DNA from: Holdemanella hominis | GTDB taxonomy: Bacteria > Bacillota_I > Bacilli_A > Erysipelotrichales > Erysipelotrichaceae | Reading direction: 5' to 3' | Assembly: GCF_014306155.1 (NCBI RefSeq) | Contig: NZ_JACRWH010000064.1 | Location: 1-11,865, forward strand | DNA: 11,865 nucleotides | The notes under the pieces: generated by a model | Databases searched by the model: none | What the model was told of the DNA's origin: nothing | The model's input: the letters and a program-made list of their open reading frames with translations, nothing else | Shown: piece by piece, positions 1 through 6,033 of the stretch | Numbering within the stretch: position 1 is the first letter of the stretch | Layout: the number at the start of each line of letters is the position of its first letter | Program-made: the position numbers and the translations under genes

Positions 1-6
1 GAGTGG

Positions 7-210
7 TTAACTGTCGATAGATTTGTTTAGGAGTTCCTCTATGTCATCAATCTAAAACTGAATATTTTTAGAATATGAGTGTAATTTTGTCTTGACAAAG
101 GTCACTTCATAACAGGTGAATGATGCCTTAAAATCATGACTCACGGTAATTTTAGAAAAGAAAGTAAAGCAGTCGTTGTCTAAGAGTGAGAATGAAATTT
201 TAGATTTCAT
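7..210 (-). pseudogene. Possible decayed small ORF with internal amber codon
   Basis: Reading the minus strand from an ATG at 210 gives 52 codons open to a TAG at 54-52. The same frame then continues for 14 more residues (IDDIEELLNKSIDS) to a TAA at 9-7. The tail after the TAG looks like a normal acidic helix, which is why I suspect one reading frame broken by a single stop. There is no Shine-Dalgarno before the ATG; the preceding DNA is the hairpin at 212-239. I recognise no family. A chance open frame in AT-rich DNA is a serious alternative. The plus strand of this stretch has stops in all three frames. Confidence 0.25.
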
Positions 211-211
211 G

Positions 212-239
212 AAAGAGTCACTTTTTAGTGGCTTTTTTT
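212..239 (+). terminator. Intrinsic terminator upstream of the tRNA genes
   Basis: AAAGAGTCAC (212-221) pairs with GTGGCTTTTT (228-237), including G-U pairs, around a 6-nt loop and runs into a T-tract ending at 239. It would stop plus-strand transcription arriving from outside the window and isolates the tRNA promoter that follows. Confidence 0.7.
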
Positions 240-248
240 AAAAAATCC

Positions 249-277
249 TTGCATGAAATTCTATCTTTTGATATAAT
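249..277 (+). promoter_or_regulatory. Sigma-A promoter of the tRNA-Leu pair
   Basis: The -35 TTGCAT (249-254) and the perfect -10 TATAAT (272-277) are separated by 17 nt. Transcription should start near 284, a few bases before the first mature tRNA at 289, so the primary transcript needs almost no 5' trimming. Confidence 0.85.
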
Positions 278-288
278 AGTCAAGCAAT

Positions 289-375
289 GCCCGGGTGGTG
301 AAATTGGTAGACGCAGTGGACTCAAAATCCACCGGTAGCGATACCGTGCCGGTTCGAGTCCGGCCCTGGGCACCA
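289..375 (+). tRNA. tRNA-Leu (anticodon CAA), copy 1
   Basis: Complete class II tRNA of 87 nt. The acceptor GCCCGGG (289-295) pairs with CCTGGGC before discriminator A and an encoded CCA (373-375). The anticodon stem GTGGA/TCCAC carries the loop CTCAAAA with anticodon CAA at 323-325, which reads the Leu codon UUG. The long variable arm CGGTA-GCGA-TACCG is typical of tRNA-Leu. The T arm is GCCGG-TTCGAGT-CCGGC. Confidence 0.97.
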
Positions 376-401
376 TTTTTAAAATTAAATATTTATTTTT
401 T

Positions 402-488
402 GCCCGGGTGGTGAAATTGGTAGACGCAGTGGACTCAAAATCCACCGGTAGCGATACCGTGCCGGTTCGAGTCCGGCCCTGGGCACCA
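402..488 (+). tRNA. tRNA-Leu (anticodon CAA), copy 2
   Basis: The 87-nt sequence is identical to copy 1, with the anticodon at 436-438 and an encoded CCA at 486-488. It follows after a 26-nt AT-rich spacer that shows no promoter, so both tRNAs are probably cut from one transcript started at 249-277 and ended at 501-531. The identity points to recent duplication or gene conversion. Confidence 0.97.
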
Positions 489-500
489 TTTTGAATTGTT

Positions 501-531
501 GGATCAAGTTTTTCGGGCTTGGTCCTTTTTT
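501..531 (+). terminator. Intrinsic terminator of the tRNA operon
   Basis: GGATCAAG (501-508) pairs with CTTGGTCC (518-525), with one T-G wobble, and is followed by T6. It abuts the mnmA -10 region, so the tRNA unit ends where the next transcript begins. Confidence 0.85.
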
Positions 532-532
532 A

Positions 533-541
533 TGATATAAT
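533..541 (+). promoter_or_regulatory. Extended -10 promoter of mnmA-recD2
   Basis: TGATATAAT is a perfect TATAAT (536-541) preceded by a TGn extension. No good -35 lies 16-18 nt upstream, where the tRNA terminator sits, so the extension probably compensates. The predicted start near 548 leaves a leader of about 17 nt. Confidence 0.65.
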
Positions 542-564
542 TTTTGATAGTTGGAGGATTACAT

Positions 565-1725
565 ATGAAAGTATTAGTTGGATTAAGTGGTGGTGTAGAT
601 TCTGCTGTTGCAGCTTATTTATTAAAGAAACAAGGGTATGATGTGACTTGTTGTTTTATGCGTAACTGGGATAGTTTTGCGAATAATGATATTGCAGGAA
701 ATCCTACAATCAAAGATGATACTTGTCCTCAGGAACAGGATTATTTAGATGCGTTAGCGGTTGCCAATCATTTGGATTTACCTTTACAACGTGTTGATTT
801 TATTGAAGAGTATTGGGATAACGTATTTAAAACGTTTTTAAGTGAATATGAAAAGGGCCGTACGCCAAATCCAGATATTTTATGTAATAAATATATTAAG
901 TTTGATTCATTTTTTGAATATGCTATGAAACAAGGTTTTGATAAGGTGGCTACAGGGCATTATGCTTCAAACAAAGAGGATGAGACTGGCTTTACGTATT
1001 TAACACGTGCCAAAGACCAGAATAAAGACCAGACATATTTCTTGTGTCAGGTTGAAAAGAGTAAGGTGGCTAAAACGATTTTTCCTTTGGCAAATTTAGA
1101 AAAGCCAGAAATTCGTCAGATTGCTTCTGAATTAAACTTAGAATCGGTTGCAACAAAGAAAGATAGTACGGGTATTTGTTTTATTGGAGAAAGAAACTTC
1201 AGACAATTCTTATCGAACTATCTTCCTAGTAAAGATGGTGACATTGTAGATGTGAATACAGGTAAAGTCATTGCACGTCATGTGGGCGTTTTATATTACA
1301 CGATTGGACAAAGAAAAGGTTTAAATATAGATCATGAAAAGGGTCCTTGGTTTGTGGTTGGAAAAGATGTTGTGAAGAACATTCTTTATGTATGTCGTAC
1401 AGATCAAAGAGATTTATTGTATTCAGATTCGTGTGTTGTAAAAGGAATCAACTGGATTTTGCCATGTTTGGATGAGATTCCAACAAAGTGTACTTGTAAA
1501 TTTAGGTATCGTCAAAAGGATCAGGATATTGAAATCGAAAGATTGGATGATACAAGTGTGTTAGTAAAATATCCACAAACGATTGCGTCTGTTACAGAAG
1601 GACAGGAAGCTGTATTCTACGATGGTGACAAGTGCATTGGTGGGGGTGTCATTGAAGAAGTCTTCAAGGAAGGCAAGAATTTAAATCAATTGATTATGGA
1701 GACAGCCAATGGACATCGAGGCTAG
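565..1725 (+). CDS. mnmA: tRNA-specific 2-thiouridylase MnmA
   Basis: MnmA adenylates U34 of Lys, Glu and Gln tRNAs and replaces the C2 oxygen with sulfur relayed from a cysteine desulfurase; it is cytoplasmic. The 386-residue protein opens with the PP-loop SGGVDS at residues 8-13. The first catalytic cysteine is C107 in NPDILCNKYIKF and the persulfide cysteine is C205 in DSTGICFIGERNF. The GQRKGL motif follows in the central domain. Length fits the family. An upstream in-frame TTG at 544 is possible, but ATG 565 has GGAGG at 553-557 seven bases upstream and gives the normal N-terminus, so I chose it. Its 3' end overlaps recD2 by 17 nt. Thiolation by MnmA does not act on the neighbouring tRNA-Leu. 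Confidence 0.97.
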   Translation: MKVLVGLSGGVDSAVAAYLLKKQGYDVTCCFMRNWDSFANNDIAGNPTIKDDTCPQEQDYLDALAVANHLDLPLQRVDFIEEYWDNVFKTFLSEYEKGRTPNPDILCNKYIKFDSFFEYAMKQGFDKVATGHYASNKEDETGFTYLTRAKDQNKDQTYFLCQVEKSKVAKTIFPLANLEKPEIRQIASELNLESVATKKDSTGICFIGERNFRQFLSNYLPSKDGDIVDVNTGKVIARHVGVLYYTIGQRKGLNIDHEKGPWFVVGKDVVKNILYVCRTDQRDLLYSDSCVVKGINWILPCLDEIPTKCTCKFRYRQKDQDIEIERLDDTSVLVKYPQTIASVTEGQEAVFYDGDKCIGGGVIEEVFKEGKNLNQLIMETANGHRG

Positions 1726-3814
1726 GCTTGAATATATCATATTTGAAAATAAAGCCAATCATTATGTCGTTGCTGGATTTTCAGAATTAAAGACGTATCA
1801 TAATTTTACAGCGGCTGGAAGAATTGAAGATCCAATCGAAGATCAAGAATATGTTTTGCATGGGGAATATGTAAAACACCCTAAGTATGGGGAGCAGTTT
1901 CGTGTGGATATGGCCAAAAAGAAATTGCCAGACAATTCGGATGCGATTATTCATTTTCTTTGTGGTGAGAATTTTCCTACGATTGGTAAAAAAACAGCCG
2001 AAAGTATTTATGAGACTCTTGGTGAGAATTGCTTAGAGAAGATTCATAATAATCCAGAACTTTTACATGAAGTGCCCAATTTGACTGCCAAAAAGATGTT
2101 GATTATTCAAAAGGGCATTCAAGAATTTACAGGATTTAATGAGACATACGCAAAGCTATTAAAGTATGGCTTGAGTCCAAGACAGATTCAGATGTTATTG
2201 GACACATATGATAATGTGTTGGATGTGATTGAAGAGGATTGTTTCAAACCTTATTATGAAGTGTATGGTTTTGGATATAAAACTGCTTGTAAGATGGCAA
2301 GTGCCATAGGCTTATCCAATGAGGATCCAAGAAGATTGGATGCCTATATTTATGAATTAGCTAGACAACTATCTATGGCAACTGGAAATACATATATTAC
2401 ATTTGCGACAATCTTTCAAAATGTACGTGGTGTAAATGAATCCTTGATTCAGGAAAGTATTGATTGTTTGGTTTCACTTCAATATTTGTATGTTGAAAAT
2501 ACTAGAATCTATCCTTTTACTTTACATGAAGATGAGGTCGTGATTGCCAAAGAGTTGAAGACTCATTTATTTGAAGTGGAAAGTGTGGATGTTGAATCAA
2601 AAATCAAACAAGTAGAGTTTAGTTTAGCTATAACATATGATCAGGAACAAAAGGATGCGATTCAATTGTTCTTCGATCGTTCGTTCATGATTTTAACGGG
2701 TGGTCCAGGTACTGGTAAGACAACAACTGTAAAAGGAATCTTGGAAATTTGTAAGGATGTGTATCCAGATAGTAAGATTCAGCTTTGTGCACCGACAGGA
2801 AGGGCTTCAAAGCGACTTGCACAACTTTCAAATTGTGATTCAAGAACCATTCATTCCTTGCTGCAGTGGAACTTAGAAGATAATTCCTTTGGCAAAAATG
2901 AGGATGATCCATTAGATATCGACTTTATTATTGTGGATGAGTTTAGTATGGTGGATACCCACTTATTTGCCCAATTATTAAAGGCGCTTCCTCAGCGTTG
3001 TCGCATTCTTTTAATTGGTGATGAAGATCAGTTAGAGAGTGTGGGTCCTGGAAAGGTGTTAGAAGATCTAATTAAATCGGATGTGATTGATACGGTCCAT
3101 CTAAAGAAGATTTTTAGACAGTCAAGTGGTTCTGGAATCGTGACTTTGGCAAAAGAAATTCGTGAAGAAACTACGTGTCATTATGAGGATGGTGTTGAGT
3201 TTATTGAAAGAACAACGCCAAAAATTATGGATGCCCTAATCGATTATGTCAAAGATATGGATCTAGATTCCATGCAGATATTGGCACCAATGTATAAGGG
3301 GGCTGCTGGTATTGATGAGATCAATCGTCAGATGCAGGTGTTGTTCAATCCAAAAAGTCCGCAAAAGAATCAGATGAAGGTAGGAACAACAATCTTTCGT
3401 GAAAACGATAAGGTCATGTTGTTGAAGAATTTACCGGATGAAGATGTTTATAATGGGGATATTGGTACGATTGTTGAAATTGATTCAAAACAGAATGTGA
3501 TTTCAGTGGATTTCACAAATGCGATCGTTGATTTTTCAACAGACTTTCTATATTACTTAAAACACGCATGGTGTATCAGCGTTCATAAATCTCAAGGTAA
3601 TGAATATCAGACGGTATTCTGTATTGTGGATGTGAATGCGAAAAATATGTTAGAAAAGCGTCTTTTATATACAGCGATTTCGCGTGCTAAAAAACAGCTT
3701 TTTATTATTGGCAATAGGAGCTTATTTGAAACGCAGGTGCGCTTAAAATTAAAGCGTATCCGTCAAACAACGTTGCAGGAAAGAATTTATGAAGAAACCA
3801 AAAAATTTTTTTAG
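1709..3814 (+). CDS. recD2: RecD2-type 5'-3' DNA helicase (YrrC family)
   Basis: RecD2 is a superfamily 1B helicase acting alone, without RecBC, in DNA repair and replication-fork maintenance. The 701-residue protein has an N-terminal OB-like and helix-hairpin-helix region (about 1-200, including PTIGKKTAESIYETLG). Helicase motifs follow: Walker A GGPGTGKT at 331-338, Walker B IIVDEFSMVD with DE at 410-411, motif III IGDEDQLESVGPG near 436-448, FRQS at 469-472, and C-terminal motifs SVHKSQGNEYQT and YTAISRAKKQLFIIG (arginine 659). It is shorter than the Bacillus homolog but close to the Deinococcus one. GGAG at 1698-1701 sits seven bases before ATG 1709, inside the end of mnmA, so translation is probably coupled. 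The mnmA-recD2 association is common in Firmicutes. Confidence 0.95.
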   Translation: MDIEARLEYIIFENKANHYVVAGFSELKTYHNFTAAGRIEDPIEDQEYVLHGEYVKHPKYGEQFRVDMAKKKLPDNSDAIIHFLCGENFPTIGKKTAESIYETLGENCLEKIHNNPELLHEVPNLTAKKMLIIQKGIQEFTGFNETYAKLLKYGLSPRQIQMLLDTYDNVLDVIEEDCFKPYYEVYGFGYKTACKMASAIGLSNEDPRRLDAYIYELARQLSMATGNTYITFATIFQNVRGVNESLIQESIDCLVSLQYLYVENTRIYPFTLHEDEVVIAKELKTHLFEVESVDVESKIKQVEFSLAITYDQEQKDAIQLFFDRSFMILTGGPGTGKTTTVKGILEICKDVYPDSKIQLCAPTGRASKRLAQLSNCDSRTIHSLLQWNLEDNSFGKNEDDPLDIDFIIVDEFSMVDTHLFAQLLKALPQRCRILLIGDEDQLESVGPGKVLEDLIKSDVIDTVHLKKIFRQSSGSGIVTLAKEIREETTCHYEDGVEFIERTTPKIMDALIDYVKDMDLDSMQILAPMYKGAAGIDEINRQMQVLFNPKSPQKNQMKVGTTIFRENDKVMLLKNLPDEDVYNGDIGTIVEIDSKQNVISVDFTNAIVDFSTDFLYYLKHAWCISVHKSQGNEYQTVFCIVDVNAKNMLEKRLLYTAISRAKKQLFIIGNRSLFETQVRLKLKRIRQTTLQERIYEETKKFF

Positions 3815-3830
3815 CTGAAAAAACGGAAAG

Positions 3831-3957
3831 GCGACAAAACCCCTACATGAACCAAATTTTCAAAATGAGGGAAAAATCGAAAAAATCTACAAAACCCATA
3901 CATGAACCTAATTTTCTAAATTGGACAAAAACGGGAAAAATCGACAAAACCCCTGTT
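3831..3957. repeat. Imperfect 55-bp tandem repeat, about 2.3 copies
   Basis: The core ACAAAACCC begins at 3834, 3889 and 3944, exactly 55 bp apart. The first two units continue with a matching TACATGAACC and AATTTTC block. The third diverges after the core. Units two and three are preceded by a GAAAAAT(C) block. The repeats lie just after the recD2 stop and before the bidirectional terminator at 3986. No family is recognised; the stretch is not convincingly coding. Confidence 0.6.
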
Positions 3958-3985
3958 TTTCAACTTGTTTCATGGACAAAAAAAG

Positions 3986-4027
3986 AGAAGTATGACTCCA
4001 GAATTGGACATACTTCTTTTTCTTTTT
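3986..4027. terminator. Bidirectional intrinsic terminator
   Basis: AGAAGTATG (3986-3994) pairs perfectly with CATACTTCT (4009-4017), and an inner TCCA/TGGA extends the stem. A T-rich tail follows on the plus strand (4017-4027) and seven A residues precede it (3978-3984), giving a T7 tail on the minus strand. It can close recD2 from the left and the zinc-ribbon/Abi transcripts from the right. Confidence 0.75.
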
Positions 4028-4033
4028 GGCAGG

Positions 4034-4216
4034 CTAGAGAAGCCTATAGATTTCTTTTTGGTGACGACCGCTGCAATAGGTGCAAGAAACGAAACCACGT
4101 TCAAACTTTTCTACACGCATAGCGATTGACTGCTGATATTTTCGATCACAGTCTTTGCATTGCCAGTAAACCATTTCTTTGCTTGTAGGCAGTACTTCGT
4201 CAGGAGAAAGCTCTAA
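4034..4216 (-). pseudogene. Fragment of a DUF4379-like zinc-ribbon protein
   Basis: The minus strand encodes 60 residues ending at the stop complementary to 4034-4036. The segment SPDEVLPTSKEMVYWQC is followed by KDC, then by VSCTYCSGR. The two Cys-x2-Cys pairs and the W-x-C context match the repeated zinc-ribbon domain known as DUF4379, often found in mobile-island and nuclease-linked proteins. The frame is closed by TAA at 4219-4217 directly before LELSPDEV, with no start codon or ribosome site at that edge. An internal ATG would give only 46 residues and lacks a Shine-Dalgarno. I read it as the 3' remnant of a larger gene broken near the edge of the Abi island. A very small intact zinc-ribbon protein is the alternative. 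Confidence 0.6.
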
Positions 4217-4316
4217 TTACTCCAACCGCAATCTCGAGCAAAGAGCTAGAAAAGAAATTGTTAAAACATTCAAAATTGAAAGAGGGAATATTGGAATTAA
4301 TAGGATTAAAATAATA

Positions 4317-5258
4317 TTATATTTTCAACCATTTGGTTATATGTTGATTTCCCATTTTACCAAGAATTTTTTTAGCCATCCATCTTTTGCCTCTTACTGT
4401 GTATTTTAAGTAAAATTTAAATATGCTCATTTTAATTGCTCTGATTTCACGGTCTGTCGAAAAAAAAGATAGAACTTTCAATGTATCCATATAGTTTATT
4501 GCACTTTGGCTTAAATGAAATTCGTTTATGCCAGCTTGAACGTTCACTGTAGATATTCTATGAGATTTTGAAAATCTATAAATCATGGCTCCATGCGCAC
4601 AAGAATTCCTAATTTCTTTTAAAATATATATACCAAATTCAAATCCATCATCTGAAAATTTATCCATTTTTAAATCCTTCTTCACTTCATTTTTTGTTAT
4701 AGGGTCTAAAAATTGGATAAATAAGATGGTTGTACCCAAAACTATTCCTTTTAGTGCAATCCAAAAAGGTAATTTATCATAAGCAGCCATATAATTGTTC
4801 TGGCGTTTTAGTTTTTGAACATAGTCATTATCGGTAAAAGGTGTGAAATCAGAAAATTTGTAATAAAGCGCTCGTTGAGTCGGCTGAATATAATTATTGG
4901 GATTCAGATATTCTTCAGTTCGGGAAATATTATAACAATATCTACCAGAAAAACGATATGCTAGTGAATTTTTTAACTTTGATTCTGCTGATAAAAGCGA
5001 ATTCATTGTAAGCTTAGATAATTCATTATTAAATGAATAAACACCATATAAATCTTCAAAAAAGATATGAGAAAAATATTCTTTAGAAGAAGTATTGGGT
5101 TTACAAAATAATTTTTCATTAGCGTTTATGATATCAAAATATGGATGTTCTAATAAAATCTCTTTGGCCTTATTTATATTTTTAAATAATAGTCCTCTAG
5201 ATTGTAATATCCCAATACGCTCATTAATCGTTTTATATTCTTTATTAATGGTTGCCAT
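4317..5258 (-). CDS. Abi_2/AbiF-like HEPN abortive-infection protein
   Basis: The 313-residue protein resembles the Abi_2 family (AbiD/AbiF), phage-defence proteins thought to act as RNA-cleaving toxins. The N-terminus has the family pattern: ERIGILQSRGLLF (13-25), KAKEILLEHPYFDI, then FEDLYGVYSFNNELSKL (67-83) and SAESKLKNSLAYRFS (90-104). KLPFWIALKGIVLGTT leads to the HEPN ribonuclease signature R-x4-H, RNSCAH, with R217 and H222. The C-terminus is strongly basic (RGKRWMAKKILGKMG), suited to RNA binding. An upstream in-frame ATG at 5315 would start inside the preceding RNA and terminator. ATG 5258 has AGGTGAG at 5271-5265 six bases upstream, so I chose it. The gene looks AT-richer than its neighbours. 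It has no promoter of its own beyond the one before the upstream RNA, and no clear terminator before 4027. Confidence 0.8.
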   Translation of the reverse strand: MATINKEYKTINERIGILQSRGLLFKNINKAKEILLEHPYFDIINANEKLFCKPNTSSKEYFSHIFFEDLYGVYSFNNELSKLTMNSLLSAESKLKNSLAYRFSGRYCYNISRTEEYLNPNNYIQPTQRALYYKFSDFTPFTDNDYVQKLKRQNNYMAAYDKLPFWIALKGIVLGTTILFIQFLDPITKNEVKKDLKMDKFSDDGFEFGIYILKEIRNSCAHGAMIYRFSKSHRISTVNVQAGINEFHLSQSAINYMDTLKVLSFFSTDREIRAIKMSIFKFYLKYTVRGKRWMAKKILGKMGNQHITKWLKI

Positions 5259-5273
5259 AAATTTCTCACCTTT

Positions 5274-5303
5274 AAAAAAAAGCAGAAGGAAATATCCTTC
5301 TGC
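5274..5303 (-). terminator. Intrinsic terminator between the RNA and the Abi_2 ORF
   Basis: On the minus strand GCAGAAGGA (5303-5295) and TCCTTCTGC (5290-5282) form a perfect 9-bp stem with loop TATT, followed by T8 (5281-5274). It lies only 15 bases before the Abi_2 start codon, so the toxin is probably made only by read-through, as in type III toxin-antitoxin operons. Confidence 0.88.
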
Positions 5304-5398
5304 CGGCAAATGCATGCCGTCCGCCCTAGTTGACTTTGCCTCATTAAAAGGAGCTACCTTTCAATTTCAACGGCATAATCTCATGCGGCCCCGTTACT
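5274..5398 (-). ncRNA. Structured RNA upstream of the Abi_2 gene (probable RNA partner)
   Basis: A complete transcription unit is visible: promoter at 5433-5405, predicted start near 5398 and terminator at 5303-5274, giving about 125 nt with no credible ORF. By eye the RNA can form four helices. AACG/CGTT encloses GCAT/ATGC near the 5' end. ATTGAAAGG/CCTTTTAAT is a 9-bp hairpin with loop TAGCT. CGGCA/TGCCG has a 6-nt loop. The last is the terminator. TATGCCGTT can instead pair with GACGGCATG downstream, competing with two of these. Conserved structured RNAs next to AbiF-type genes are, to my recollection, described; I could not check that this sequence matches them. I infer an antitoxin-like or guide-like partner of the HEPN protein. 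Confidence 0.65.
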
Positions 5399-5404
5399 GA
5401 CTAT

Positions 5405-5433
5405 AATATAACATATTTTTTTGAATAATGCAA
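5405..5433 (-). promoter_or_regulatory. Promoter of the Abi_2-associated RNA
   Basis: On the minus strand TTGCAT (5433-5428) is followed after 17 nt by TATATT (5410-5405), which carries a TG extension. This is the only good promoter ahead of the Abi_2 gene and would start the RNA near 5398. Confidence 0.75.
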
Positions 5434-5706
5434 AAATTAATTTATAGTCCCTCTACAATATGCCATATAATTTCTCTTCGTCCTATGAACAAAACTCTTA
5501 ACACAAGAAGATTCCCTGTATAAACAAAATGTTTGTATCTTTTTCCTATTCTAATGTGTACAAAACACGACTATGAACTAATTGTACACGTAAATGTTTT
5601 GTCTAAGAGAAGAATTGTGAACAAAACTCCTCACATACGATGAACATAGGCTCTACGCTACTCCGAACATATTGTTTATTTCTTTTTACTTTCAAAAAAG
5701 TAACAA
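5434..5706. other. Non-coding stretch with degenerate GTTTTGT repeats
   Basis: No convincing gene is seen on either strand. On the plus strand, variants of TGAACAAAACTC recur: at about 5486-5497, a weaker TAAACAAAATG near 5521, GTACAAAACAC near 5558, and TGAACAAAACTC at 5618-5629. The spacings are near 34-36 nt and one double interval. GTGTAC/GTACAC and ACAAAAC/GTTTTGT inverted pairs also lie between 5555 and 5602. The repeats may belong to the Abi island or be chance in AT-rich DNA. No convincing promoter for the DUF1653 gene was found. Confidence 0.4.
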
Positions 5707-5934
5707 ATGAAAGTATTAGAAAATAGAATATATCGACATTTTAAAGGAAACACTTATAAAGTGTTGTGTGTTGCGATGCATACGGAAACGCAAGAGAAGA
5801 TGGTAGTTTATCAAGCATTATATGGGGATTATAAGTATTTTGTTCGTCCATATGAAATGTTTGTGTCAAAAGTAGATCGTGACAAGTATCCGGATGTGAA
5901 GCAGGAATATCGATTTGAACTTGTTGAAGAATAG
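5707..5934 (+). CDS. DUF1653 domain protein
   Basis: A 75-residue soluble protein made almost entirely of a DUF1653 domain. The signature blocks are IYRHFKGNTYKVLCVA (8-23), HTETQEKMVVYQALYGD and YFVRPYEMF, which match the family's usual short form. The family's function is not established; it is a small beta-rich domain common in Firmicutes. The start codon is unusual: no Shine-Dalgarno precedes it, and the place it should occupy is a small hairpin, TACTTT/AAAGTA (5687-5702), four bases before ATG. No better in-frame start exists, and the family N-terminus fits. The gene stands alone, with its own terminator overlapping the stop codon. Confidence 0.85.
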   Translation: MKVLENRIYRHFKGNTYKVLCVAMHTETQEKMVVYQALYGDYKYFVRPYEMFVSKVDRDKYPDVKQEYRFELVEE

Positions 5935-5954
5935 GCTAAGGTCTATTCTTTTTT
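5927..5954 (+). terminator. Intrinsic terminator overlapping the DUF1653 stop
   Basis: AAGAATAG (5927-5934) contains the TAG stop and pairs with CTATTCTT (5943-5950) around an 8-nt loop, ending in a T-tract to 5954. Having the stop codon in the stem means the last ribosome could interfere with folding. Confidence 0.8.
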
Positions 5955-5964
5955 CTTATCTGTG

Positions 5965-5982
5965 TGATTTGTTAACGTATCA
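5965..5982. promoter_or_regulatory. Possible operator of the first Crp-family gene
   Basis: TGATTTGTTAACGTATCA is an 18-bp dyad: outer TGAT/ATCA and a central GTTAAC share the centre 5973.5, with two mismatched pairs. It lies just upstream of the -10. It recalls Fnr/Crp-type sites, but its spacing is not canonical, and it does not match the operator candidate at 6961-6978. Confidence 0.3.
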
Positions 5983-5994
5983 AAAGAAGGAGTG

Positions 5995-6003
5995 TGTTAT
6001 AAT
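5995..6003 (+). promoter_or_regulatory. Extended -10 promoter of the first Crp-family gene
   Basis: TGTTATAAT contains a perfect TATAAT (5998-6003) with a TG extension. The -35 region is poor and is occupied by the dyad at 5965-5982, a pattern compatible with activator or repressor control. Start is predicted near 6010. Confidence 0.65.
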
Positions 6004-6033
6004 AAATCATATTGACAAAGGGTGATTTAAATT

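Noticed and set aside
218..445. Minus-strand ORF of 75 residues containing VPRAGLEPARYRYRW
   Set aside because: It is the antisense of the two tRNA-Leu genes, a well-known source of spurious protein predictions.
289..488. tRNA-Leu as an integration attachment site
   Set aside because: The second copy is a complete tRNA followed by its own terminator and mnmA; no integrase or partial tRNA 3' end is present.
3831..3957. CRISPR array
   Set aside because: The 55-bp units are degenerate and contiguous, with no constant repeat alternating with unique spacers and no cas genes.
3847..4122. Plus-strand ORF of 91 residues after recD2
   Set aside because: It runs through the 55-bp repeats, the bidirectional terminator and the antisense of the zinc-ribbon fragment, and has no ribosome site or recognisable domain.
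4179..4409. Plus-strand ORF of 76 residues (NRNLEQRARKEIVKTF)
   Set aside because: A short stretch looks protein-like, but it overlaps the Abi_2 3' end on the opposite strand and the zinc-ribbon edge, with no ribosome site; I could not tie it to a transposase or integrase.
5259..5315. Longer Abi_2 N-terminus from ATG 5315
   Set aside because: That start lies inside the RNA, and the extra residues are encoded by the terminator hairpin; AGGTGAG before ATG 5258 decides the start.
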